DNA of 64,000 nucleotides from Papillibacter cinnamivorans DSM 12816 (GTDB lineage: Bacteria; Bacillota; Clostridia; Oscillospirales; Oscillospiraceae). Location: positions 62,001 through 126,000 of the forward strand of contig NZ_FWXW01000003.1 of NCBI RefSeq assembly GCF_900176335.1, in the 5' to 3' direction. The notes under the pieces are model-generated. The model searched no databases. It saw only the letters and a program-made list of their open reading frames with translations, and was not told the DNA's origin. The position numbers and the translations under genes were made by a program. Positions 1-7,931 of this stretch are shown piece by piece (positions within the stretch are counted from its first letter, which is position 1; every line of letters starts with the position of its first letter).

Positions 1-224
1 TCACAATAATTTAGTATTGGATTATTAATTCTTTTTTAAGTTTTCGGCGGGTCAACAGTAGATATTCAGGGGCTTTTCCCAATAAAAACAACGGTATAAC
101 TCATTTCCGAGTTGTATAGCTGCTTCTGTTTTCTTGCTCGAGGCGCCGCCCCATCATTCTTCTATGCCCTCTATTCACTGCGGCGCAACAGTTTTATGTT
201 TTCTTTCCGCCTGCTTGACAATAT

Positions 225-239
225 TGGCATCTCATTTGC
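225..239 (+). promoter_or_regulatory. Sigma-54 (-24/-12) promoter of the rightward catabolic operon
   Basis: The sequence TGGCATCTCATTTGC fits the sigma-54 consensus TGGCAY-R-N4-TTGC with exact GG/GC spacing. Transcription would begin about 12 bases after the GC, near 251, leaving a leader of about 64 bases before the first gene at 315. A sigma-54 activator gene and a second sigma-54-type promoter lie about 13 kb away at the other end of the same island, which supports the assignment. An imperfect dyad at 93-120 is at a plausible enhancer distance. No experimental start is known. Confidence 0.8.
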
Positions 240-314
240 TCAACTATTCAAGTGATCTTAAAAGTTCCCCCAGGACAAACGGGTCCGGCGGGAGCTTATA
301 CCGGAGGTGGACGA

Positions 315-893
315 ATGCCTCAGATTCTGCTCTTCAACGGAAGTCCCCATCCCAGCGGAAACACCGCCCAGGCTCTGGGCGTGGTTGGGGAGGAACTAAA
401 ATCCCACGGAATTGCCACCGAGTTCATCCAGCTGGGCGGCCAGCCGATCCGGGGCTGTCTGGGGTGCCGCAAATGCTGGGAAAGACTGGACGGACACTGC
501 GTCATCGCTTCGGATCCCATCAACGCGTACCTGGATAAGATGATCGCTTCCGACGGATTCGTCATCGGTTCCCCCGTCTATACGGCCAACGTCACATCGG
601 AGGTCAAGGCGTTTATCGACCGGACCAATTTCGTCGCCAAGGCCAACGGCTTCCTGTTCAAGGGCAAAATCGGAGCGCCGGTAGTGGTGGGCACCAAGGC
701 CGGGATGATGCCCGCCTATTCCGCGATCCAGTACATGTTCGGAATTTCCCAGATGGTATCGGTGGGTTCCATCCACTGGAATCTCGCCGTAGGGAAATTC
801 CCCGGAGACATCTGGAAGGACGCGGAGGGAATCGAGAGTTTCCGGGTCCTGGGAAGAAACATCGCCGAGCTGCTGCTTATGAAAAAAGCGTGA
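315..893 (+). CDS. Iron-sulfur flavoprotein / NADPH-dependent FMN reductase family
   Basis: A 192-residue flavodoxin-fold protein. The N-terminus has the phosphate-binding loop NGSPHPSGNT (residues 8-17). A compact cysteine cluster at C48, C51, C54 and C62 (CX2CX2CX7C) is typical of iron-sulfur flavoproteins that bind FMN and a 4Fe-4S cluster. A GSPVYTANV motif follows. ATG at 315 is chosen because GGAGG lies at 303-307; an upstream in-frame ATG at 252 lacks such a site. It is the first gene after the sigma-54 promoter and likely supplies electron transfer or redox repair for the pathway. The true electron partner cannot be read from the sequence. Confidence 0.85.
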   Translation: MPQILLFNGSPHPSGNTAQALGVVGEELKSHGIATEFIQLGGQPIRGCLGCRKCWERLDGHCVIASDPINAYLDKMIASDGFVIGSPVYTANVTSEVKAFIDRTNFVAKANGFLFKGKIGAPVVVGTKAGMMPAYSAIQYMFGISQMVSVGSIHWNLAVGKFPGDIWKDAEGIESFRVLGRNIAELLLMKKA

Positions 894-982
894 CCACACC
901 GCCAAAATGTCAAGTTTTCGGCGGACCCGAAAGTTATATAAAGTCTGCTATTCCAAAAGGGATATAATGAGGAGGTAATACT

Positions 983-1855
983 GTGCGCGAAATCTTGAAA
1001 GGAATCCTGGATATCCACGTTCACGCGGGACCGTCTATCGCCAAGAGGGAGGTGGACGCGGCCGATATGCTCAAGGAGGCGCAGGTGGCGGGATACCGGG
1101 GCTTTCTGGTAAAAGACCACTATTTCCCCACCATGATGGGCACCAAGATGGTGGCGGAGCACTGCGACAACAGCCGGGGAACCGAGATTTACGGCGCCCT
1201 CGCTCTGAACAATTCCGTGGGACTCTTCAACCTGAATGCCGTAGACGTGGCCGTGAACATGGGAGCAAGGATCGTCTACTTCCCCACGGTTTCCTCCAAA
1301 AACCACATCGACCATCATAAAGGAAGCTTTGTCGGCTCCGGCAAGACCAGCGTTCCTGAAACTCCGGTGGTCTATGTGGACGAAAAGGGCGTCATGGACC
1401 CCGCGGCGGTGGAAGTGCTGATGTATCTTGCCGCCAAGGACGTGGTCCTGGGCACCGGACACGGCACCGCCTGGGAAATCGACCACCTGGTGGAAAAGGC
1501 CACGGAGCTGGGCGTCAAACGGATTCTGGTCAATCATCCGCAGTTTCATATCGGGGCAAGCTACGAACAGATGAGCAAGTGGGCTAAAATGGGCGCCTAC
1601 ATCGAGCTCAACGTCTGCGTCTTCAAATCCGGCTCCAAGCTGGGAACCCTGGACGATCAGGTGATCTCGGACATGCTTAAGGCAGTGCCTCTGGAACGGC
1701 TGATTCTGGACTCCGACATGGGCCAGAGCGGCAACGGGTCACCTGTGGAAGGAATGTACAATTTCATTCTTCTTCTGATGAACAAATTCGGTCTGTCGGA
1801 AAAAGACATCAATCTGATCGCAAAAACGAATCCGGCAAGCCTTCTCGGCGTATAA
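983..1855 (+). CDS. DUF6282-like TIM-barrel metal-dependent hydrolase
   Basis: A 290-residue amidohydrolase-superfamily protein with GTG start at 983, 8 bases after GGAGG at 971-975. Metal-ligand motifs typical of the fold are present: HVHAG (HxH) near residue 12, KDHYF in the middle, NHPQFH near residue 185 and a late LDSDMGQ carrying the aspartate. I place it closest to the DUF6282 family, whose substrates are mostly unknown. Position between the flavoprotein and the TRAP transporter suggests it acts on the imported compound, opening a lactone, lactam or related ring. That substrate role is inference. Confidence 0.75.
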   Translation: MREILKGILDIHVHAGPSIAKREVDAADMLKEAQVAGYRGFLVKDHYFPTMMGTKMVAEHCDNSRGTEIYGALALNNSVGLFNLNAVDVAVNMGARIVYFPTVSSKNHIDHHKGSFVGSGKTSVPETPVVYVDEKGVMDPAAVEVLMYLAAKDVVLGTGHGTAWEIDHLVEKATELGVKRILVNHPQFHIGASYEQMSKWAKMGAYIELNVCVFKSGSKLGTLDDQVISDMLKAVPLERLILDSDMGQSGNGSPVEGMYNFILLLMNKFGLSEKDINLIAKTNPASLLGV

Positions 1856-1944
1856 CGATTTTTTCTCTCCGCACAACCGGTCTATCCTCACGAGCGTCAT
1901 AGGTCCCATTTTAAAATGTTCAAATAACAGAAAGGGAGATCACG

Positions 1945-2997
1945 ATGAAAAAGAGCTTGTCACTAGCCTTAGCAATGGCGCTAGCCCTAATGCTTGTTCT
2001 AACCGCCTGCGGAGGAGGCGGAAGCGCCGCAACAGCGACCCCAACACCTACCGCAGCTCCCACCGCCGAGACCGTGAAGATCGTTTGGGCAAACTACGGC
2101 AACAGCAAAATGCCTCCCGCCCAGGGCGACTATGACAGCGTCAAGTACATTGAGGAAACCAGCGGCGGCACCATCGACATCGACTACGTTCCCGACGGAG
2201 TTCTGGGCGGCGAGGCGGATATGATGCAGCAGATCATGGACGGCACCATCCAGTGCGTTTCCGTGGGCACCTCCACCTTCAGCACTTTCACCTCTTTGAC
2301 GGAAGTCTTCCAGCTGCCCTGCCTGCTCACCGACTACAACCTGGAGTACCAGGCATTCCAGAGCGACGAAGCGCAGGCCATCTTTGACAAGGTGGGCGAA
2401 GACCTGGGTGTCAAGATCGTCGGCTTCTCCGAAAACGGCATCCGCCACTTCGCCAACAACGTCCGGCCCATCACTTCCATGGCGGATATGAAGGGTCTGA
2501 AGCTGCGCATCGCCCCCAGCAACATGCTCACCACCTACATGACCAGCATCGGCGCCAATCCCCAGGTGGTGCCCTACGCCGAAGTCTATTCCGCCCTGCA
2601 GAACAAGGTGGTGGACGGCGAAGAGATCAACATCACCTCCATATACGCCCTCAAGCACTACGAAGTGCTGAAGTATATCTCCGAGATCGGCCTGTATCCT
2701 TTCCCCACTCTGATGGTCTTCAACCTGGACTTCTGGAACAGCCTGACGGCAGACCAGCAGCAGATCATCCTGGACGGCATGGCTCTGGGCGGAAAGAATG
2801 TCTTTGACAACTATCTGCCCGCATATGAGGAAGAAGCCCTCAAGGCCTGCACGGACGCCGGCGTTCAGATCAACGTCATCGAAGGCGACGCGAAACAGGA
2901 ATTTATCGACGCTTCCGCTTCCGTGTGGGACGAATACCGGGCGAAGGATCCCCTCATCGCCAACTTTATCGACAAGGTGGAAAGCCTGAGCAAATAA
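1945..2997 (+). CDS. dctP: TRAP transporter solute-binding lipoprotein (DctP family)
   Basis: A 350-residue extracytoplasmic binding protein for a tripartite ATP-independent transporter. It begins with a lipoprotein signal peptide ending in LVLTAC (lipidated Cys22), followed by a Gly/Ala/Thr/Pro linker. The mature part has the DctP fold, including the conserved arginine segment around GLKLRIAPS that contacts the substrate carboxylate and the later YPFPTLMVFN segment. GGGAG precedes the ATG. The two membrane subunits follow directly. Substrates of this family are organic acids; which one cannot be determined here. Confidence 0.93.
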   Translation: MKKSLSLALAMALALMLVLTACGGGGSAATATPTPTAAPTAETVKIVWANYGNSKMPPAQGDYDSVKYIEETSGGTIDIDYVPDGVLGGEADMMQQIMDGTIQCVSVGTSTFSTFTSLTEVFQLPCLLTDYNLEYQAFQSDEAQAIFDKVGEDLGVKIVGFSENGIRHFANNVRPITSMADMKGLKLRIAPSNMLTTYMTSIGANPQVVPYAEVYSALQNKVVDGEEINITSIYALKHYEVLKYISEIGLYPFPTLMVFNLDFWNSLTADQQQIILDGMALGGKNVFDNYLPAYEEEALKACTDAGVQINVIEGDAKQEFIDASASVWDEYRAKDPLIANFIDKVESLSK

Positions 2998-3036
2998 AAC
3001 CGACCCCGCATAGCCGGCAATAACTGGGAGGTTCTT

Positions 3037-3576
3037 ATGAAAGTGATAGAACGCGTTCTCGACGTGGTCTGCCTGATTGCAAAAATCATCGCGGCCGCTA
3101 TGCTGGGCGTGATGCTGGTTGTCTCCCTGGTGGAAATAGGACGCAGGTATATTCTGGGGCTGTCCTTTCCCTGGGCCGATGAACTGATACGCTATTGTAT
3201 CGTTGGCGTCGCCATGTTTGGAGGCGCGGTCGCCTTCCGGCAGGCTGGCGGACTGGTGGCTTTCGACCTGATCCTCGGCCGTCTCAAGGGTGCGGCCAGG
3301 CTGGTCCTGGAACTAGCCGTCAACACTATATGTCTGGCTTTCTGCTCCTTTATGCTGCGCAACGCCATCGCAACGGTAAACACTCCTTCCATTGTAAAAC
3401 AGATCAGCATCGGGCTTCAGATCTCCATGCGGTGGCCGTATATGTCCATCGTCGCAGGTATGGCGCTGATCGTTGTTTTCTCCATTGAAAAGTATTACCG
3501 CATCATCAAAGACTACAAGACTGGAAAGCTGAATTCCGAGCCCGGTCCCATAGAGGAAGGGGGTATCCCGCTGTGA
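3037..3576 (+). CDS. dctQ: TRAP transporter small permease (DctQ family)
   Basis: A 179-residue membrane protein with four predicted hydrophobic segments and the family hallmark around FPWADELIRY near residues 44-53. It pairs with the large permease to form the TRAP membrane complex that uses a sodium or proton gradient. It sits 39 bases after the binding-protein gene and its stop overlaps the next start (GTGA at 3573-3576), showing translational coupling. Confidence 0.93.
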   Translation: MKVIERVLDVVCLIAKIIAAAMLGVMLVVSLVEIGRRYILGLSFPWADELIRYCIVGVAMFGGAVAFRQAGGLVAFDLILGRLKGAARLVLELAVNTICLAFCSFMLRNAIATVNTPSIVKQISIGLQISMRWPYMSIVAGMALIVVFSIEKYYRIIKDYKTGKLNSEPGPIEEGGIPL

Positions 3577-4853
3577 TTGCAGTACTCGCCGCCTTTATCG
3601 TCCTGCTGCTGGCGGGGGTTCCCATCGTCTTCGTTCTGGGCATCACGGGACTTACCCATGTTGCCACCATGGGCAACGCGGCTTTCTTCAACATCCTCAC
3701 GCAAAAGGTCTTTGCCGGCATCAACGTCGGCAGCCTCACCTGCATTCCCTTCTTCATCATGGCCGGCGAGCTGATGAACGCCAGCGGCGTCACCCAGAAG
3801 CTCATCGACTTTGTACGGTCTCTGGTGGGCCAGTTCCGCGGCGGCCTTGCCTATGTGGTGGTTGTGGTGGCTATGATCCTCTCCGCCATCCTGGGCTCGG
3901 CCAACGCGGTGGCCGCCATCCTGTGCGCGGTAGTGGTGCCCGAGATGATCCGGGACAAATATCCGGACGACTTTTCCGCGTCGCTGGTCTGCGCCTCCGG
4001 CGTCCTGGGGCCCGTCATCCCGCCCAGCGTCACCTTCGTTTACTTCAGCGTCCTGAGCGGCGTATCGGTAAACGCCATGTTCATGGGCGGCTTTATTCCC
4101 GGCGCCCTGATCGCCCTGGGCTATATCGCGGTGATCCGCCTGAAGACCAAGAGCCTCAACCTGCCCCGCAGCACCGACCATTTCGATTTAAAACTGGCGG
4201 CCGTCTCCTTCCTGAAGGCTCTGCCGGCCCTTCTGGTGCCGGTGGTCCTGGTGGGCGGCATCACCAGCGGCGTGTTCACCCCCTCCGAATCCGGCGCCGT
4301 GGCGGTGCTGGCCGCCGTCATCGCGGGGCTCATCTACGGAAAGTTCCGCCCCTCCATGCTGCCGCGGGTCCTCATGAACTCCACCATCGTCACCGCCGGC
4401 ATCTTCATCATCATCGGCTTCGGCAACATCATGGGCTGGACCATGGCCATCGCCAAGGTTCCGGATCTGGTGAAGGCGGCCGTATTGGGCTTCACCCAGA
4501 ACGGAGCGGTCATCATCCTTCTGATGTTCGTCATCCTCATCATCATCGGCTGCGCCATGGAAGCCACTGCCGCCATGCTGATCTTCACTCCGGTGATGAT
4601 GCCCCTTGCCATGGCGGCCGGTATGAACCAGGTCCAGTTCGGCGTATGGTTCTGCATCATGCTCACCATCGGCCTGGTGACGCCTCCCGTGGGCATGACC
4701 CTTTTCGTTACATCAAATATCACAAAAATTCCATTGGAACGAATATCCAAGCAGCTGGTTCCCTTTATCATCGCGGCCTTCGCCGTCACTCTGCTGATGG
4801 CATTCGTGCCGGAGACCATCCTTTTCCTGCCTCGGCTGCTGGGTATCTCCTGA
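3573..4853 (+). CDS. dctM: TRAP transporter large permease (DctM family)
   Basis: A 426-residue, roughly 12-helix permease of the ion transporter superfamily. Typical features include GLTHVATMGN, IPFFIMAGELM near residues 63-73, and the repeated GGITSGVFTPSESGAVAV segment near residues 230-247. It starts with GTG, overlapping the DctQ stop by four bases. Together with the two preceding genes it completes one TRAP system embedded in the sigma-54 operon, so carboxylate import is co-expressed with the aldolases. Confidence 0.95.
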   Translation: MIAVLAAFIVLLLAGVPIVFVLGITGLTHVATMGNAAFFNILTQKVFAGINVGSLTCIPFFIMAGELMNASGVTQKLIDFVRSLVGQFRGGLAYVVVVVAMILSAILGSANAVAAILCAVVVPEMIRDKYPDDFSASLVCASGVLGPVIPPSVTFVYFSVLSGVSVNAMFMGGFIPGALIALGYIAVIRLKTKSLNLPRSTDHFDLKLAAVSFLKALPALLVPVVLVGGITSGVFTPSESGAVAVLAAVIAGLIYGKFRPSMLPRVLMNSTIVTAGIFIIIGFGNIMGWTMAIAKVPDLVKAAVLGFTQNGAVIILLMFVILIIIGCAMEATAAMLIFTPVMMPLAMAAGMNQVQFGVWFCIMLTIGLVTPPVGMTLFVTSNITKIPLERISKQLVPFIIAAFAVTLLMAFVPETILFLPRLLGIS

Positions 4854-4895
4854 TCCGATGCGGAATGCGTCAAACTTAAATAGGAAGCGATCAAT

Positions 4896-5669
4896 ATGAA
4901 CAAAGCTTTTTCCCTGCGTGAGCGTATCCTCAACAAAGAAGTCGTGTATGGCCTGTTTTACAAGCTCAACAGCCCCGACGTCGCCGAAATGGTGGGAAAC
5001 GCCGGCTTCGACTTCATCATCGTGGACACCGAGCACGCCAACTTCTCCACCTACGACACAGCCAACATCATCCGCGCGGCCGACAGCACCGGTATGAGCA
5101 CGGTGGTCCGGGTCTTCTCCGCGGAGGAGGAGCACGTCCTTCACGCGCTGGATTCCGGAGCGGACGGAGTACAGATCCCCAGCATCACCTCCGTGGAGAC
5201 CGCGAAAAAGGCCTGCGCCGGAGCCAAGTACTTCCCAGAGGGCACCCGGGGCCTGTCCATGACCCAGCGGGCCGCCATGTACGGCGCCTGGAACAAGCAG
5301 GAGAGCTACTACGCCTATTCCAACCGCAACAGCCTGGTGGTGGCCCATGTGGAAAACAAAGAGATGGCCGACAAAGTGGAGGCGCTGTGCGACATTCCCC
5401 AGATCGACGTTCTCTTCCTGGGGCCGGGCGACCTGAGCCAGTCGGTGGGAAAGCCCGGAAAGCTGGACGACCCGGAAGTGGTGGCGATCGTTGAAAAGGT
5501 ATTCAAGGTTGCCCTCGCCAGGGGCAAAGCGGTGGGCATCTACTGCGGCAACCCCGCGGCCGTCAAGAAATACACAGCCATGGGCGCCACCTATATTGCC
5601 TACGGCTCCGACGCCACCGCCCTTTCCTCCGCACTGGTAAACATCCGAAAATCATTGGCACAGGGTTAA
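4896..5669 (+). CDS. HpcH/HpaI-family class II aldolase, copy 1
   Basis: A 257-residue TIM-barrel aldolase of the family that cleaves 2-keto-3-deoxy or 4-hydroxy-2-keto acids to pyruvate (or oxaloacetate) and an aldehyde using a divalent metal. The DTEHANFS segment near residue 45 carries the catalytic histidine region. VENKEM and FLGPGDLSQS carry the metal-binding Glu and Asp. A clear paralogue lies at 6347. Each aldolase is followed by a small cupin, so the pair was duplicated as a unit. Exact substrate unknown. Confidence 0.88.
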   Translation: MNKAFSLRERILNKEVVYGLFYKLNSPDVAEMVGNAGFDFIIVDTEHANFSTYDTANIIRAADSTGMSTVVRVFSAEEEHVLHALDSGADGVQIPSITSVETAKKACAGAKYFPEGTRGLSMTQRAAMYGAWNKQESYYAYSNRNSLVVAHVENKEMADKVEALCDIPQIDVLFLGPGDLSQSVGKPGKLDDPEVVAIVEKVFKVALARGKAVGIYCGNPAAVKKYTAMGATYIAYGSDATALSSALVNIRKSLAQG

Positions 5670-5732
5670 AACGGACGGGCAGGGAACCCAAAGTCCATCC
5701 GCTAACAGATCATATATTTGGAGGTAATTTAC

Positions 5733-6116
5733 ATGAGCACAATCGCATCCGGCAACTGGTTTGAAACTCCCTGGGAAAAGCTCCGCCCCGGCATCGAGCG
5801 CGTGGTTTTCGCCATGGAAGCCGACAGCATGAGCTGCACCATCGGCCGCGTGGAAAACGGCCATGAAGTAAAACCCCACCATCATCCCAACGAGCAGGTC
5901 GCCCTGGTCATCGAGGGCGAGTGCGACTACTATGTGGACGGCGTTCCCTACCGCCTGAAGGCCGGCTCCTGGGTCACCGTTCCCTCCAATGTGGAGCACT
6001 ACATCCACGTGTACGATTCCCCCGTTCCCTGCCTGCAGATGGACATCTTCACCCCCGCGAGACCCGAATACAAGGATGTCTTCACAAAATTCCTGCAGAG
6101 CCAGGAAAAGAAATAA
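5733..6116 (+). CDS. Small single-domain cupin, copy 1
   Basis: A 127-residue cupin beta-barrel. Cupin motif 1 is visible as KPHHHPNEQVALVIEGECDYY, with the metal-binding histidines and glutamate. Motif 2 follows in VPSNVEHYIHV. ATG at 5733 is chosen over 5718 because GGAGG is at 5720-5724, 8 bases before it. Such cupins act as isomerases, lyases or small-molecule binders; this one directly follows the aldolase and may process its substrate or product. Its paralogue is at 7210. Confidence 0.82.
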   Translation: MSTIASGNWFETPWEKLRPGIERVVFAMEADSMSCTIGRVENGHEVKPHHHPNEQVALVIEGECDYYVDGVPYRLKAGSWVTVPSNVEHYIHVYDSPVPCLQMDIFTPARPEYKDVFTKFLQSQEKK

Positions 6117-6147
6117 GCCCTCCTCCGGAAAGCCCGGAGCTATGGCT

Positions 6148-6193
6148 CCCGCCCTGCGGCGCAGTGTTTCCCCCTTCCGCGCCGCAGGGCGGG
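6148..6193 (+). other. Strong 15-bp stem-loop between the two aldolase-cupin pairs
   Basis: A perfect 15-bp GC-rich inverted repeat (6148-6162 with 6179-6193) encloses a 16-base pyrimidine-rich loop. It is not followed by a T run, so it is not a standard intrinsic terminator. It sits in the 230-base gap between the first cupin and the second aldolase and may adjust mRNA stability or the ratio of the two modules. Confidence 0.7.
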
Positions 6194-6346
6194 ACTCTTA
6201 TACGGAAGTGAACGAACCGGCTGCAGGGATCCGGAAGCATCCGAAATATGTGAGACGACGGATCCGGATTCCCGCTTCTGCCGTCAGAGAAGGCCGCAGG
6301 AGCGCATCAGCCGGTAAACGATACCGAATAAACGGAGGCATGAGCA

Positions 6347-7147
6347 ATGAAACTGCGCGGGCAAAAGACTTTGAAGCAGCGGCTTAACGAAGGCGACGTG
6401 GTCTTCGGGACCTTTTACAAATTCAACTGCGCGCCGCTGGTGGAAATGCTGGCACTGGCCGGGATGGATTTCATCATCGTGGACGGCGAGCATGCCGACT
6501 ACAGCTATCTGGACATGCAGAATATGGTACGCACCGCCAACGGCTGCGGCATGCACGCCGTGGTGCGGGTACCCCATGCCGCCGAGGAGCACATTCTTCA
6601 CGCCGGGGACATGGGCGCTCAGGGCATCCAGGTGCCCAACGTCAAAACTGTGGAGGAAGCACGGCGCGCGGCGGAGAACATGCGCTACGCCCCCTTCGGC
6701 ACCCGTGGGCTGGGGCTTACCACCCGGGCCTCGGGTTACTGCTTCGGCAGCAACGACGAATATATCCAGTATGTAAACAACGATCTTCTCTCGGTGATCA
6801 TGGTGGAAAACAAGGAACTGGCCGAGCGCGTGGAGGAGTTATGCGACATTCCCCAACTGGACGTTCTTTTCATCGGCACAGGTGACATGAGCCAGTCCTG
6901 CGGCGTGACGGGAAAGACCGGAGACCCCAAGGTGCAGGATATCGTCCGCAAGGTCACGGAAACCGCTCTGCGCCGCGGAAAAAAGGTGGGAATCTACGCC
7001 GGCAGCACCGCCGACGTGGAGAAATACATCAAGTTGGGAATCCAGTACATCGGCTACAGCTCCGAAATGGTGATGATCGCCAATAAGTTCAGGCAGGAAG
7101 TCCAGACGCTCCATGAAATCCTGGATTCAGCCCGCCAATCGCGTTAA
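6347..7147 (+). CDS. HpcH/HpaI-family class II aldolase, copy 2
   Basis: A 266-residue paralogue of the aldolase at 4896. The same landmarks are present: IIVDGEHADYSY, VENKELAERVEELCDIPQLD and FIGTGDMSQS. The two copies share blocks throughout but differ at many positions, so the duplication is old and the copies may act on different substrates or stereoisomers. ATG at 6347 follows GGAGG at 6333-6337. The 230-base gap upstream contains the 6148-6193 hairpin. Confidence 0.88.
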   Translation: MKLRGQKTLKQRLNEGDVVFGTFYKFNCAPLVEMLALAGMDFIIVDGEHADYSYLDMQNMVRTANGCGMHAVVRVPHAAEEHILHAGDMGAQGIQVPNVKTVEEARRAAENMRYAPFGTRGLGLTTRASGYCFGSNDEYIQYVNNDLLSVIMVENKELAERVEELCDIPQLDVLFIGTGDMSQSCGVTGKTGDPKVQDIVRKVTETALRRGKKVGIYAGSTADVEKYIKLGIQYIGYSSEMVMIANKFRQEVQTLHEILDSARQSR

Positions 7148-7209
7148 AAAACGCCGCATATGGGCGCATACGGAAATACGGGGAAGCTGGCAAAGGGGGG
7201 AAGCCCGCG

Positions 7210-7644
7210 ATGAGTAAAATTCAAATGGGAGACTGGTCAACATCACCGCGGGAGACCATCCGGCCAGGCGTGGAGCGCATTCTGCTCGGTTCCGACACGG
7301 ACCTTCTAAACTGTTCCGTGGTCTGTCTTCAAAATGGGCACAGGGTGTATCCCCACAGTCATCCCAGCGAACAGATCTCCCTGATCCTGGAAGGCGAGTG
7401 CGACTTTTACGTTGACGGGAAGCCATACCGGATGAAAGCAGGCAACTGGATATTTGTCCCGTCCGGTCTGGAACACTACATCCATGTTTTCGACAGCCCC
7501 GTTCCCTGTGTCAAGGTGGATATGATCTCGCCCCCGGAGCATATATGTTCTCCAGTCTACCAGGGCTTTCCGCGTCTGGAGGAGCCGAAGGCCGCCCCTG
7601 AGAAAAAGAAAAGCGGCGCGGCAAAGCAGGAAGCGGAAAAATGA
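7210..7644 (+). CDS. Small single-domain cupin, copy 2, with charged C-terminal tail
   Basis: A 144-residue paralogue of the cupin at 5733. Cupin motif 1 reads YPHSHPSEQISLILEGECDFY and motif 2 VPSGLEHYIHVFDS. It differs by a Lys/Ala/Glu-rich C-terminal tail of about 20 residues. GGGGG lies upstream of the ATG. It is the last gene of the rightward operon and is followed by an intrinsic terminator. Confidence 0.82.
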   Translation: MSKIQMGDWSTSPRETIRPGVERILLGSDTDLLNCSVVCLQNGHRVYPHSHPSEQISLILEGECDFYVDGKPYRMKAGNWIFVPSGLEHYIHVFDSPVPCVKVDMISPPEHICSPVYQGFPRLEEPKAAPEKKKSGAAKQEAEK

Positions 7645-7721
7645 CAGGGGCCTTGAGTTTATTGTATCTGTTCCGGTTATCCGCCCTCATACAGCCCTCT
7701 CACACCGCACTCAAGGAAAAG

Positions 7722-7746
7722 GGCGGGCCGAAAGGCCCGCCTTTTT
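7722..7746 (+). terminator. Intrinsic terminator of the rightward operon
   Basis: GGCGGGCC and GGCCCGCC (7722-7729, 7734-7741) form a perfect 8-bp stem with a GAAA tetraloop, followed directly by five T residues. Confidence 0.92.
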
Positions 7747-7820
7747 CTCTTCACAGGAAACCGTTCAGGAGAAACGTCATCGGGGCATGACGGTTTCGTT
7801 GCCCGGGAGCACCGTTTATC

Positions 7821-7882
7821 ATACCCTCCTCAAAACAGCGCGCTGCCAAACATTTGGCAGCGCGCTGTTTTGAGGAGGGTAT
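7821..7882. terminator. Perfect 30-bp palindrome, probable bidirectional terminator
   Basis: Arms at 7821-7850 and 7853-7882 are perfectly complementary over 30 bp with only two bases between them. The inner part has the A-tract / GC stem / T-tract layout (AAAACAGCGCGCTG and its complement) expected of an intrinsic terminator read from either side. It lies between the two convergent catabolic operons. The outer ATACCCTCCTC extension is more than a terminator needs. Confidence 0.75.
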
Positions 7883-7931
7883 CGTTTTGTCTGGAGTATT
7901 TTCGTTCAATCGCTTCTGTTTTATATGTATC

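Noticed and set aside
38-924. 13-base direct repeats AAGTTTTCGGCGG at 38-50 and 912-924 as borders of an inserted gene
   Set aside because: Too short and without other mobile-element signs; the second copy is part of a weak hairpin after the flavoprotein gene.
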